Shown: positions 20,501 through 32,366, counted from the stretch's first letter. The stretch: DNA of 64,000 bases from Ciona savignyi (GCA_000149265.1 CH003335.1:132503-196502); one strand, 5' to 3'. Notes: generated by a model not told the origin, from the letters alone. Numbers and translations: made by a program.

Positions 20501-22526
20501 GGGGCAACTTGGGTTTTCCCGTCATACCTTGACATGCATACGCCGTACATCGATGTAGCGATATTATATAGCGGAATGCTTGCTATCCGTCTCCGTAGAA
20601 GCCGGAAACCTAATCTATTCCGCGATAATTTACGTCTGCTAAAACGACGGCCGCAAATAAGCAACCTTCGCAGATTCAGTCGACGCGGGTGCTTATCTCA
20701 GCGTTTGTATTAACTGCGTTGCTCATGCTGTAATTGCGATTATGCACGGGTATATTGTTAAACGTTTATCAGGCGTTAAAACTCCACCACTTCGTTTAGA
20801 AGCGTCACTCTTAATTAAAAGCAGCCCCAACTAAAACAACCAGTTCAAATTCAATTCTGCGAATTTTATATTTTAACTTTTACCAAAAGTGCAATAATTA
20901 ATCACGATACGTCGCGTTAAAGATGGCGACAACGAAGTTCGCCGTGTATTTTGGCAGGGATAACTACCTTTCTATTTGACATGCGCAAACAGACTTGCCA
21001 ATATACAGTGATATGCAACTTTTGCACACATACCTTCGTGCCTTGCTAACTTGATGGATGGGTCGATTCGGCCATTGTGGGAGCATACCCACTCTTCGCA
21101 ACATTGTCCGCGACGGTGGATCAACCTAAAAATATATTTTTACTCATCATAACCGAAATAGCGTCGTCGTCTGAAAACAAATGCAGGAAATACGTTCGCT
21201 TTTTAATAAAGTGACGTAACCGTCCTCTTTCAAGGATGGGCTTGTTACGTATACACGCCGTTCACTAATCGCCATTGTTACGTGCCAGCTGATTAAATTC
21301 TATTTTTAACCATTCGTCACACAGGTCTTTGTTACGTCCAGGTCAAGCGTTAAAAGTCAAGTGTGCCCGCGTGGTGCGCTAGAGTGCAAGTGTTTAGGGG
21401 AAAACAGGGCAATTTAATGAAAATCAACCCATGTGAACGGATCATCTTATTTAACCAATATCAAAACTAGCCTTAAATAGCCCCCTTAAGTGAATAGCAC
21501 TACAGAACATCCGCATTCAGAAACGTCTGTCGTTAAACCACCTGCGAATTCCATTCATTCCTTTCAAGGATACCAGGTTTTGGTGTATAAGACAAGCGGT
21601 TAGCGCAACCGACCATATACAATTGCTAACCATTTAAATAACTGACCAAATAAAAAGCCGGTATTTAAAGGTGTCCCGGTCAAAAACGGTATATACAATT
21701 ATGTTTCGCAAATGTCCTGTTTAGTTTTTTCACCACCGTTTTAATGAGTGTTAACAATTTATTTATTGTAGGGGGCAAGTTAACAGGCCAAGACCGTTTT
21801 TGTATGGTTGGAGTATGTATCAATCGCGTTAACCATTCGGCCACACGACCGTATACATAACTGTTAATAGTAAGCGCTTTTCACCTTGGGACCGAGCATT
21901 CTCGGGTTGGAGGCTTGGTTGGCATGCATGTTGGCATACACGCAATGTCGCCGTCCATGCAAGTACATGTCACCTTGCAGTTCGGCCGGTACAACTCTCC
22001 GTTTTCGTACCATTGGTTGCCCACGTAACACGCTACCCCGGGACTAGCTGTAAAAATATAAAATGTCAATGGATATTATGTTTCAGGTGTAATAAGTGAT
22101 GGGAAGGGCCGAGTTATCACACTAAAATCGTCAGATTTCCTCAAGTCTACCGTCTAGTTGAAGCTATTTGTCTTAACCCATTAAGCAGTTGCTTTTACTC
22201 TGTAGGTTAACTTAGTGCCTTCCCAAAAATGCAACGTACCAGCCAGCAATTATGCTTGACCCAATAACCCATAGTAGCAGTCAACTAAAATCCGTACAGT
22301 GGACCTGCTGCCAGATAGTTCAAATCAGCTCACCTTTACAAACACCCCCTCTGCTGCAATAGAGTCCTTTGTGGACGTCGCATACCATTCGGATATCGCA
22401 CACCTGATGCAGTTGTTGCGCACAGATCTTGCAGCATCCGCAGCCGTCCATGATGAGGCTGACTCCAGGCGGACATGACGGGGTCGGGGGGCAGCTGCAA
22501 CCCCGACACTCTCGGGATTCAGTGCG
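17587..22526 (-). CDS. CCN: CCN-family secreted matricellular protein (CTGF/CYR61/NOV type)
   Basis: CCN proteins are secreted, heparin- and integrin-binding regulators of adhesion and growth signalling. Five minus-strand exons: 22334-22526, 21885-22047, 21034-21125, 18588-18793, 17587-17886; phases join cleanly (954 nt, 317 aa plus stop). Modules in order: IGFBP (RECRGCSC ... [18 protein letters not shown], with the family's GCGCC signature and CDVHKGLYC), VWC split over two exons ([18 protein letters not shown], then GQCCEEWVC), TSP1 ([18 protein letters not shown]), and the C-terminal cystine knot ([11 protein letters not shown] ... [13 protein letters not shown]) ending in LGDMVRAT. All four modules are present, unlike the three-module CCN5. 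A signal peptide must come from an upstream exon; the best candidate is 25122-25259. Which vertebrate CCN it matches best cannot be told by eye. Confidence 0.93.
18834..19078. repeat. Tandem duplication of about 120-130 bp in a CCN intron
   Basis: Two diverged copies (about 18838-18950 and 18965-19078) share CTTTCAAAGTTA..., ATCT(C/A)ATGCAAAATT, GAAAATCCACTTTTT and TTCTATTAAACG. It lies between the TSP1 exon and the second VWC exon. Confidence 0.85.
21789..21858 (-). repeat. tRNA-Ser-like repeat (5' part)
   Basis: On the minus strand it reads CGTGTGGCCGAATGGTTAAC (A-box TGGCCGAATGG), then CGCGATTGATACATA. The 3' B-box half is missing. It is a member of a family that recurs right of this point. 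Confidence 0.7.
22080..22262 (-). mobile_element. Degenerate SINE between CCN exons
   Basis: Body matches (TTATCACACTAAAATCGTCAG, CTACCGTCTAGTTGAAGCTA, AACCCATTAA, TTAGTGCCTTCCC) follow consensus order in minus orientation. Tail and head are eroded. Confidence 0.65.
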
Positions 22527-23667
22527 CTGTAAGGAGGGGAAGAACGTGAATTTTCCAAAATCGAGCAAGAATTAACTTTTTTTTGTACCAGAGACAACCC
22601 GATTTAAATAAGATTTGTAAAAATATTTAAAATGTTGGAAGAAAACGTGAATTTTCAAGGTCGAAATTCCACGAAATCCAACTATTCTTTTTATCACTAA
22701 CGACCCCTTCAATCAAGAAAAACTATTTGAAAATATTGTTTTAATTGTTAGTGTTTATATTTTAATATTTTAATTTCTTTAAGACCTAGTATTACGTAGC
22801 GATTTATTTCAAGGTGTTTTTAACTGATCCACGGATTACAAGATCCTTGCTTACGCACGGGGCTATTAGAGACGTGACCGTCGACATGTCTCATATCCGC
22901 CGGCTTAAGTTCTGTCATGTACTTTTTAAAACTGGTTACGCAAGAGGCGACACACTTGCGAACAATAGCAGCATTGTAAGTTCGGTGCTACGCCGCAAAT
23001 GGTAACCGGGGTCGTAAGCTGGGAAATGCTCGAAGCCTTTCTACCGTATCTGCGACCCGATCTTTGACACCAGCTATCTCTGTGCTGTGTAATATGTTTT
23101 TGCCGTACCAGTGAAGTCATAGAAGATATTGTAAAGTATAATAGCGTGGGTATGAAAAATGGTCATGCCACACCCCCTTCGTAACACCCTCACACCGCCA
23201 ATCAAACGCTGCGATGGCTGCTATAGAGTTACTCGATCTCAGCGGATCAAATACCGAAGATTATACTCCAACGTCATAATCCGCATATAATTCCGTAATT
23301 CGAGCCGCCGATACGCTTAAAATCAAATCCGAGTCCACTCTCCACTTCGGCATATAGTACCACACAGCCCATATAGCGCACACGCATACCGGGCAGCAGC
23401 TATTTGCTCAGCGCCATGTTTTACCACATACGCCGCGCCACAAAGAGTGCGTAATCTCCTAGACACGAGGGCAAATGGTGTTGGTGTTCCTGATAACAGG
23501 TCCCAGGTTCAAGAGGATCGGGTGTCACGAATGACGTCATAGACCGCGTAATAAGCTGCCAACGAAAACAAAGGTCATGCACGGCAAAGTCGAATCTCTT
23601 GTTGTTCACTTTCCGCTGCGTCAGACATACGGACTTGTTTGTTTTTAATGTGTTTTTTTAGTGGGTG

Positions 23668-23777
23668 GATTTCGAACCCACGACGGTCTCGACACTATGA
23701 CCATTTTATACATAAATCGATAAGTAGCCTATACGAACCGTTCGCTTTTGCCATTCGACCACACGACCGTTTAGCAA
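23668..23777 (-). repeat. tRNA-Ser-like repeat with B-box
   Basis: GATTTCGAACCCACGACGG (B-box complement) at 23668 and CATTCGACCACACGACCG (A-box complement) at about 23754-23773 bracket a 60-bp spacer. The layout is the same as in copies at 53318 and 55676. Confidence 0.75.
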
Positions 23778-25121
23778 TATAAACTGTTATTGGTGCATCG
23801 CTCATAATGCTAATGTTACAAATCCTGCAGTGATTTATCAGTACGATGTCTTATTGACCTACCCTTCTTGTGCGTGTGAAGTAACGATTCAACGATAGTT
23901 CAGTTCGATAGTGCAAAGAACATAAAATAAATCTAAGATAAAAATGAAAACCATATTAAATCGCTATAACCGGTCAATAAAACGTATAAAAGTTGTATAA
24001 ATGGAATCAAACGACTCCTAACAGAATTCATGGTGTATTAAACAATATAAAAGATGTAAAAAAACATTATAAAACGAACGAGCCGACGCCTTCTTAACTC
24101 TAAAACAACCGCACAAGTCCTGCTCGTTTACATGACTTATCTGATATTATTTGGTTGTCAAAGAGCACCTAGTCATCCAGGCTTTGACGCGTCACCCCGA
24201 TAACGATTCATATCCACTAAAAGCCAGGCTTGAGCCGCAGGTCCTATCTCTGGTAAGCCCGTTTTAGATAGATATGTCGTACAGGTGTTTGCGATGCCTT
24301 AGAAGATTTAGCTCAATCTCGCGGCCGTGTAAACAGCCACCTCCGCGAATGTCGTACTTATCTCTCACGCACTAAGCTTATCTTATGCCCCTCAAAATGC
24401 TTCAAAATGAAGGGTGGGTATTTTTAATTATGAGCAGGTCCAAAGTCCAGATCTAACCGCAACCACAAATGGTAACAGTTTGGAGATTTACTCGTACGAA
24501 GGGTAAACAGTATAAAGATAATTTCCGGACGTTTTATGATGGTTTTCGTGGCACACTCTAGCAAAGGCGACATTCCTCGTTTCTGGTATTAATAAAATCG
24601 CTTTAACATCTGATTTTCATCCTAATTTATTTCATTTTGTCAGTTTTTTTGTTAGTAGTTTTTCGTTTTCTTTTCAATTTTCTTTCTTTTTAAGGTAATA
24701 TTCGCGAGGGCGTTTTTATATTAATAGAAACATTTTTGGATAGCAATAAAAAACCGTTAACACACAAAGAATTAGAAAAAGTATAGTTTTGTACAGTATA
24801 ATACACATAGCTGAGTCCAAATTTTACGATCGACCGACTGAACGGCTCTTTAAATTCTTTTGCCACAACTTTTTAAAATCGATTAACCAAAGTAAAATTC
24901 GTCTTATGTGGAAACAACCGCACAGTACAACATAATTGCGCTGTAGTGTATACTTTGAGAATCTAATTGTAGGTAGAAATCTAACTTTCCGGGCTTGTAC
25001 GGCATCCGGCAAAGCTTATTTCTGCGGTTTCGTACCGTTTGTTGTGTGGTTTTCACGCGTTTACTCATTCGGATTTCAATTGTAAGTTTCGCGCCATTTT
25101 GTGTGTACTTACCTCTTCGTG

Positions 25122-25259
25122 AATGCTGTTAATGTGCATACCCATCGGCATGGGAAGGATATATATAGCACAATTGTAATGTACGAAGAATTTTTGCAAA
25201 ACCTTAACGAATAACGTAAACTGCAGAACCGGAAGGTCACATTTTACAAATTTTGTCAA
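25122..25259 (-). CDS. Tentative 5' coding exon of the CCN gene
   Basis: This is an open minus-strand segment of 46 codons (MTKFVKCDLPVLQFTLFVKV...) ending in a good donor (GAAGAG then GTAAGT) in phase 0, which matches the phase-0 start of the IGFBP exon at 22526. Joining them would give about 363 aa, close to vertebrate CCN lengths. The hydrophobic stretch could act as a signal peptide but is atypical. A TATATATA run at 25159-25167 lies inside it and could instead be a promoter for a short leader exon. Nothing here is family-specific. Confidence 0.35.
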
Positions 25260-25426
25260 AGCAATACACAGCTTGATAATTCCTGTGTTTTACTTATGTA
25301 TCGTCCGTTGTGTTCAGTGATCCGTTGCGGCAAGCGTCGGCGTTACAAACGTATCGTATGTCAAACGAAGAATTGAAAGTCACTTGTATTTATAAGCTTA
25401 AACAAAACCGCACGAATTCCAGAACT

Positions 25427-25655
25427 ACCGTGACGTCATAATTCCCTTTAATCCACCACAAAACACGTGTTCTGGAATGTTCTTTCTGACCCCGGCCCGC
25501 CGCCGAAAGAAAATCATTTCCAGTTCTAGTTCCGAAACACTTAAGTTTCAAAAGCCTGACAACAACACCGAGCTAATTTTAACCGAGGGCGTTTCGCAGG
25601 TGCAGTGAATGGTTTCCATGATGACGTAGATGTGACGTCACGTAGATGTGACGTC
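25427..25655. promoter_or_regulatory. Cluster of CRE-like sites upstream of the CCN gene
   Basis: TGACGTCA occurs three times: at about 25430, 25632 and 25647, the last two inside a tandem 15-bp repeat of GTAGATGTGACGTCA, with a further TGACGTAG at 25621. TGACGTCA is the palindromic CREB/ATF binding site. The cluster lies 170-400 bp upstream of the tentative CCN first exon on the minus strand. A role in CCN control is inference. Confidence 0.5.
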
Positions 25656-25998
25656 ATCATCAGAGCCTTGTGTTTAGGGAAAGCACAAACAAAGATATAA
25701 AAATAATGCGTCTGCCCATTTATGAATACGGTATTGAAAAATGTAACCGCATTTTATATACGATCATGAAATTGCCAAAACGTTCGGAAATCAATATTTT
25801 AATTCGGCCAATTTCCATACTTTTAGGTAATCAGTTTCCTCGAAAACTTTAATATATCGAGATTAAATATTTAATCTCAAATTTATAATATTTCTAGTTT
25901 GTGACAGTTTGACAGGTGGCGGTTAAAATTGGATCCTCTAGACGCGCGGGGCACTTTCCTTTATGGTTAGTTAGTAAAGGTGCCTTGTGCTCAATAGT

Positions 25999-26103
25999 AC
26001 TGTTGTTTGACCGAATGGTTAACGCGACCGATACATATACCAACAATAAAAAACAGTCCTGGGAACGAGCCAATTCGAGGCTTAGAACCTTAGCCCGGGT
26101 AGA
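25999..26103 (+). repeat. tRNA-Ser-like repeat
   Basis: TTTGACCGAATGGTTAACGC and GACCGATACATATACC are followed by a degraded B-box half ending CTTAGAACCTTAGCCC. Plus orientation. Confidence 0.75.
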
Positions 26104-27650
26104 AAAGGCGCTACACTTGAAAAGAAACTATTACGTGTGTGAATTTGCCCTTGTTTATTAGCTACACCAATTTCCAACAACTCTGTCGCGAACTTAAACC
26201 TCCGATAATGAAGTTTACCAACAAACAGTGTGGCTGCACGTTCAATTAGACAGTTGGAATACCTGGCGCCTGAGAAGCCACGGAATACACCGTCGGCATG
26301 TTTGTATGTGCAACACGAGATTCGCAGTCAAAGCTCGAGTTAGATTTGGGTGGCATGGCCACATTCGATTAGCACCATGGCAATTTCCCGCCTGACGATA
26401 ATCGGTTTATGCACCTCAATACAATTAAGTCTCTCGTGCGAGATGTTTTGACGTGGAAAATCGCATTTTGCGGTATAGACCGCGCGAAAATGACTCAGCT
26501 ATGGAAGTCTAAAGGATCGATCACTTACTTTTACTCAAACGTAAAAGTGAGTCAGATATGGAATTTATCAATCACTTACCAACGGATAAAAATCTCCTTC
26601 CGTTGATTGGTTGTTTCTTCTCAAGTCGAAGGTTGGAGATGCGTCACACACTTGTGACGTAACAATGGTCAAAATGACGCAGGCGATCAAATGCAACATA
26701 TTTTTCTGTATTTATTATAGATTACGAAGTATGATTTACAATTTTTTCTAAAGAAAAATAAAATATAATATTGCGCTTAAAAGCTATATTTGCCGTTAAT
26801 ATGTAGAAAAAGCTATTATACGTCTACTATATTTTTTTAAATTCAACATTATTACATTGATTTCTTATTAATTACAAATTCCGTTGTGTATGCCTTTGTG
26901 AATAACTATTTTTCGAGAATAAAAATATTATAAATCGAACCACATTGCCTTATATACGAAAATTTTCCATTATTATCTGTTGCGCAATCTTATTTGGAGA
27001 CTACATTATATAGGGCGATGAATAAATAACACCTAAAACTACAATTTTACTACAGTAAAGGTGTTTATACGATTGTAATTTTTTTCAAGGGAAACAAACA
27101 TCTTTTTAATAAGACACATATCTTCATCTAAATCTAATTTTGATATTACTACGATTGCATATTCAACATACAAAATTAACAATCGCATAAATTTTCAGCA
27201 CGTTTTAAGCAGAATCTAAACATTTAACAAATATTGGTCGAAGCTGAAGCGTCTGTCGGACTGGTTATCATTCCCTTTTCAGCACGAAACTTTCCCGCAA
27301 TCTACCTCGCTCAGACTACCGCTTTAGCACGTCCTTACCTAGGCCGACTGACTGCTTGTGTAGCCAGCCTCGCGACTACCTCGGGCTTAAATAGCAGCCG
27401 ATCTTTTTCGCCTGTTCGAGAGGGAAAAAATCGAAAAATACAAGTTTCGCATTTATCACGTCTGTAAGGCGAAAACATGTTGATTTTATCTGTTTTAAAC
27501 GCAGTTCTAAAAGACCTGAAAATGTCAGCATTTGCTGATGATGTAATTTATATAAATAATTATTAAAAGTGTTAAAAGTTCAAAGAAAACGTTTACAATT
27601 TTAAAATTCGTAGATTAGGATATGTAACATTCTTTGAACTATCTACAATC
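26104..27650. other. Intergenic, no gene seen
   Basis: Very AT-rich, especially 26690-27200. Two AP-1-like heptamers (TGACTCA near 26491 and TGAGTCA near 26549) each precede G(A/C)TATGGAA. A GC-richer patch at 27280-27470 contains TTAAATAG but no recognisable exon. Confidence 0.4.
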
Positions 27651-27745
27651 GTGTAGTCGAATGGTTAACGCAACCGATACTTCTATTTTTTTACATGCAA
27701 AAACGATTTTATCTACGAGGCCATCGTGGGTTCGAACCTTAACCC
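27650..27745 (+). repeat. tRNA-Ser-like repeat with intact B-box
   Basis: CGTGTAGTCGAATGGTTAAC, a T-rich spacer, then GTGGGTTCGAACCTTAACCC. The B-box GGGTTCGAACC is perfect; the A-box has one change. Confidence 0.8.
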
Positions 27746-27749
27746 AGTA

Positions 27750-28665
27750 ATAAATAATATCCATTTACGAGTTAACAAAAATGTCCGCATGTTCTCCCCT
27801 CGAATGATTGTATTTATAATATCTTCGCATGTACTAACGTAATTTACAGGTGAAAAACAGTTAACTCGTTTGAAACTTATTCTCGCTCGGCGTGTGGAGA
27901 AACTCCGGGGCAAGTTTAAAGCTAATTTAATCTTGCGCTAATCCCAGGCGATCTCGGGTTTGTTTGATGCTCGTTTCACATTCTCCATCAGCGTCTGCTC
28001 CCGAGGGTCGGATTCTGGACTCCTGGATCCGTTCGTCTGGATTTCCGCGTCGCATTGTGACCGGGGTGTCGAATTATTGCATCTCAACTCCAATCGAATC
28101 CGTCTTAGGCTCGGTTTCCGCCGATTACGTGAGTAAACACCGGAAGAGGCGGATAAACAGCGTTTAATGCCATTCACTATGTTTTAAGGCACGTAGCGAC
28201 CGGAGCCTGGGAGTCTACAGCAACTTTACCTCACATCAAATCTGTCGCAATCTGGTATCAGATGCACGCAGTGTGAGTTCTGAACCTTCTAATGTGGTAA
28301 ACAGGCCAAACAGGATTTAAGCCCTTTCACATATCTGCTGACGAATCCACAATCACTAAAATCGTTAAAATAGGTTCGTATGTGCGTGCTGTCCCTATGC
28401 GTAATTCGTATTAACTAAACCAGCTTAACGGTAGCTCAATAGAAGGAATTTTTAAACTTTAGCTTTGAACTAATAACTGGATCTTTCTCTATTTCCGTTT
28501 TCGTAGTACATCATTGTACAGGATTACACGCGAACACCATGTACTATAATTATCTGACAACTAAATACACAGTACAGATACATAGTTAAATGTCTTCACA
28601 GCGGTTGCTGAATGGTATGGAATGCGGCCGTTATTCGTTCTGGCATTTGAAACCTTTTTTTGTCG
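27750..28665. other. Intergenic, no gene seen
   Basis: Mixed-composition sequence with only short chance reading frames. No repeats of the main families were recognised. Confidence 0.4.
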
Positions 28666-28667
28666 GT

Positions 28668-28773
28668 ACTGATTTTCGAACCCTCGATGGGCTCGTTGCT
28701 GAACCCCCTTTTTTCTGTATATATTTCTGTGTAGTGTATCGTTCGCGTTAACCATTCGGGTACACGACTGTAC
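28668..28773 (-). repeat. tRNA-Ser-like repeat
   Basis: TTTTCGAACCCTCGATGGGC (B-box complement) and GCGTTAACCATTCGGGTACA (A-box complement) bracket a pyrimidine-rich spacer. Confidence 0.75.
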
Positions 28774-29056
28774 TAAGCTTTAAAACCACAAAAAAACGTT
28801 GGCACCTCTGTGCAGGTGCGACTACAAGCGAGCCTATAATATTACTTGTTGTTTAAGCTACAATTAAATTTAAGAATGGAAATATTATTTTGGTTATGTT
28901 TGTATGTAAGAAAATGTTGCAATCACCGTTTGGTCGAAAATCGGATTGTTGAATGTGTGTGTGGCAGCACCATGCGGATACAAATATATGACTTATACAC
29001 CACTAGGGTGTTCATGTTCTGTGCCCGCTGGTTGGAATAACGGGATGCTTAAGTAT

Positions 29057-29130
29057 ACGGTCGTGTGGCCAAATGGTTAACGCCACCGATACATATACCT
29101 ACTCTTATTCAAAAACGACCTGTGTCGACT
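29057..29130 (+). repeat. tRNA-Ser-like repeat (5' half)
   Basis: ACGGTCGTGTGGCCAAATGG, then TTAACGCCACCGATACATAT. The B-box half is not found. Confidence 0.7.
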
Positions 29131-29604
29131 GTTTGATTCTCACAAAAGAATATAATAATGTAAAGTTTCTAATAAAAAACGTGCTAACTATGGACCCCTC
29201 TGAATTCAAAGGGAACGCCTGTCATTGTAGTGATATGGGCCTGAGTAAAGAAGTGAAACCGAAATAACTAAGCCCACTCTCATAAATATACATTATGTTG
29301 GAATGACGTAACAACTGGAGCGTACATGCTATACACCGCTGGATTGGTGGATGTAATTATGCAAATAGAACATTGGTATAACGTGATAGCATTTTAAACA
29401 AAAATGATAATACCTCCATTGAAAAACACAAAACAAATTAAAAAATTCTTAAAACGTAGAAGTGTGAAATCCCGTAAAGGAATTTTTCCATGCAGAATTT
29501 TACAAGATTTGTTAAGAATAGACCATTGCTTATAGGAATTGGAAATCTATGCTTTATTCCCGGGAAAACGCGTGTGAGTTAAACAAGCACAGTGTAGGCG
29601 TTTG

Positions 29605-29662
29605 ACGCATCATCTGTGACGTAGATGCAGTGGAGAGAAAACGTCATCAACGTCCTGAAATT
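29605..29662. promoter_or_regulatory. CRE-like block upstream of the lectin gene
   Basis: TGACGCATCATCTGTGACGT and, 35 bp on, AACGTCATCAACG. The spacing and sequence recur at 33537-33592. It lies about 250-300 bp before the lectin ATG. The regulatory role is inferred. Confidence 0.35.
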
Positions 29663-29904
29663 TCAAGAAAGTTCTCCACGCTGGCAGAGTGCTTTCACGT
29701 TACGAGGTTTCTTTGAATTCTAGCACTGGTAGCCAGAACAGCACGGCAAGTAGAGCCGTTTTGGCACAGGTTGGACCAGTTAAAGTTTAATTGCATTTAG
29801 TAATTTCTTTAAAGAGAATTCTTGATAAGAACCTGATGAAAATTTTACCACCTGCTGTTCTACAGGTCAAGTGTAATAATTGCTAAAGCTTTGAAAACTT
29901 TTTA

Positions 29905-31632
29905 ATGAAATTCTTCGGTTTGTTGTTCGTTGTCGCTAGTTTGAGCATTGCTGTATCAGGTAAGGTTTTTGGTCAAATGTGTTTTATGATGATAGCGCCG
30001 ATTATCATACAGTGAAGTTGAGAACTGAACGAGGGAAAAATGTCATGCAATCTCATTCAACCTCGCAAATAAAAATGGAATTCGTCGGATTTGTCATGTG
30101 CTTGAACGCTGCACCAGCAGTTGTCAAGGCAACGGTTACCTCTTACTATGAACCTGCGCCTCACAAATTCAATGCGTCAGTGACCGAAATCAATTCCTCC
30201 GGATTCTGGATTAAACTGGAACGAACTGACCAGTCGGCAGACTGGAACATGGCTATCGTTGTGAACTGGACGCTGTACTTGGAAGGTTGGTGGAGTTGCT
30301 TTATACTCAAACCGCGTTTCACCTCTTTAACTTGAAAGACTTTAAATTCAATTAGAAATTGTGCTTTGGTTAGCTAAGCACTTTTCCGGCTTGCTAGTTT
30401 CGATCCTACGACCATTCGACTGCATGAAAGACACCATAACTACTGAGCTAATCTGCTATTTCCCGGCTTCCTTGCTTATATCCATGACGCTGCAAGAACA
30501 TGTAACTCCGTCAATAGTCACTGGTTCCTATCGAAGGCGACACATTATTTTATTATTATTCGGATCTATATTGTGTCCAAAAGGCGTCCAATTTCAGGAG
30601 TATAAGTAATATGTTTCTTACGTGCGATGGCATACTATTTTGAAAAAAACATCGTGAATATTCTACAATACCAAAAACCGATCTCCTAGGTGAATGAACG
30701 CTTGATCATGCATATTTTTCAACAAATTCCAAATAACTATATGTTAAGCAGATAACCATGCCGTGTTTTCGCCGCTTTTAGAGTTAATTGTTTAATTTTT
30801 TTGTCGAAAACGGTGTCAGAAATGTTCCCTTTTTAAAAATATAAAAAATATTACTTCACAGACGACATTGGAATGTGGTATGGTAATCTCTACATATGGA
30901 TGCCCGAGTCAGACAATGAGGTAGCCCAGACCCGGCCTCAAGCTGATCAATTGTGTCGAGACTTCGGTGCCACTCTGGTTGATATTGTTGACGCGGAGAT
31001 GTATAACGTGGTTTATACTTACATCTGAACCACAACATTTGATAAACCCCGCCTAGGTGTCAGGCTAGCGATGAACTACAACCCACAGGTCTGTTGCAAC
31101 GATATATATTACCTTAGCAGAGAGATGGTTTATTTATACATAATGTACACAACTGTTTGACCTGGGTGTAGAGCCCCTTGTACCAGACTACGCTATTTAC
31201 CCAACCATCACATTTTATCAACCCAGTTTTAAAATCGTTACGAGCTCGTTGCTAAAACAACTGTTGTTTGTAATTCGGTATCCGTCGGAGTCGGCCACAC
31301 TACCTTATTGTTACGTCACATCCCGCCTCTTAAGGATGCTGTGTACACCACTTGCCACTGGCCTAGTTGTCCATTTTCAACAAATTTGATGTTGCCATCT
31401 ACGCCTTGAAATGTTGTTTAAATTTTCACAGACGAAAGTCATGCTGACAAGCGATGGGAAGCCTGGTTTCAATGGAGACTGGCACGAACAATTCCCTATG
31501 TCAGATGCGGGCAACACTTCAGTAGGAATTGAAATTAGAACCGACATGCGGACACAATTCGCTGGACTTTGGAACGACTTCCCGGACTCAGTAGCACATG
31601 AAACGCGCCATCTCTGTGTGGTGTCTGTGTAA
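29905..31632 (+). CDS. Probable secreted lectin-like protein (H-type-like plus C-type-like)
   Basis: Four exons: 29905-29959, 30013-30285, 30862-31007, 31432-31632; phases fit (675 nt, 224 aa plus stop). The start MKFFGLLFVVASLSIAVSG is a textbook signal peptide. Exon 2 (ATVTSYYEPAPHKFNASVTE, SSGFWIKL, VVNWTLYL) resembles H-type lectin repeats, which end in a V-x-W strand. Exon 3 begins a C-type lectin-like fold (WYGNLYIWMPE ... LCRDFGATLVDIVDAEMYN). Exon 4 ends it (GLWNDFPDS ... LCVV). The middle of a normal C-type domain (the WxGL strand, about 25-30 residues) is absent, and an in-frame stop follows if the exon 3 donor is not used at AAC/GTGG. Either one exon is missed or the domain is shortened. 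Intron 1 is only 53 bp. Sugar binding is unproven: no EPN/QPD motif is seen. Confidence 0.6.
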
Positions 31633-31730
31633 ACCGCACATGTAAACGAGCATGTTTAAGTTGATCTTTCAAATTCATGGTGTCATTTAAATTGAACCAA
31701 CAACAACAATATTATACAATAACGCTCAGC

Positions 31731-32127
31731 GACGGATAGTAACGCACATTTACGCACAGTTACGCACAATACCACACAGTAATGTAAAGTTACGCACAGC
31801 GACGCACAGTAACGCGCATTTACGCACAGTTATGTAAAAATACGCACAGTAATGTACAATAACGCACAATACCGCACAGTAATATGCAGTAACTCACAGT
31901 AATGTACAGTAATATGCAGTAACTCACAGTAATGTACAGTAACGCACAATAACGCACAGTAATGTACATTAACGCACAACAACGCACAGTAATGTACAGC
32001 AAACAATGCACAATAACGCACAGTAAGGTACAGTAATATGCAGTAACTCACAGTAATGTACAGTAACGCACAATAGCGCACAGTAATGTACATTAACGCA
32101 CAATAGCGCACAGTAATGCACAGCAAA
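31731..32127. repeat. Minisatellite of about 10-bp units (CGCACAGTAA type)
   Basis: About 40 degenerate units of ACGCACAGTA / ATGTACAGTA, organised into higher-order blocks: the pair ATATGCAGTAACTCACAGTA recurs at 31901, 31911-31931 and about 32035. It starts 100 bp after the lectin stop. The reverse strand is open by virtue of the unit and is not a gene. Confidence 0.9.
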
Positions 32128-32366
32128 GAATGCAGCATAGACCCAAGAGTCACCGAATCAGCTACACCCTTGTGCGAAGCTTTCTTGGAAAAAGAAAGTT
32201 TAATCATAGAGAAGTTGCAGAACCTGCAGACGATGGTCGAATAATTTGCACAAATGGAAATACAAATGATGCAAACATATCAACTGCTCGCGTTTCTTTC
32301 TTCGTAAATATTTATTATTTTCTATAAATATAAATACATACATTTTCTTGTATAAATAAAATCGCT

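Noticed and set aside
31731-32127. Possible CRISPR-like array
   Set aside because: Units are 10 bp with no spacers, and the sequence is eukaryotic; it is a minisatellite.
31830-32207. Minus-strand open frame of 125 codons (YCALLYITV repeats)
   Set aside because: It arises entirely from the 10-bp minisatellite, whose 30-bp register repeats a 10-residue peptide.
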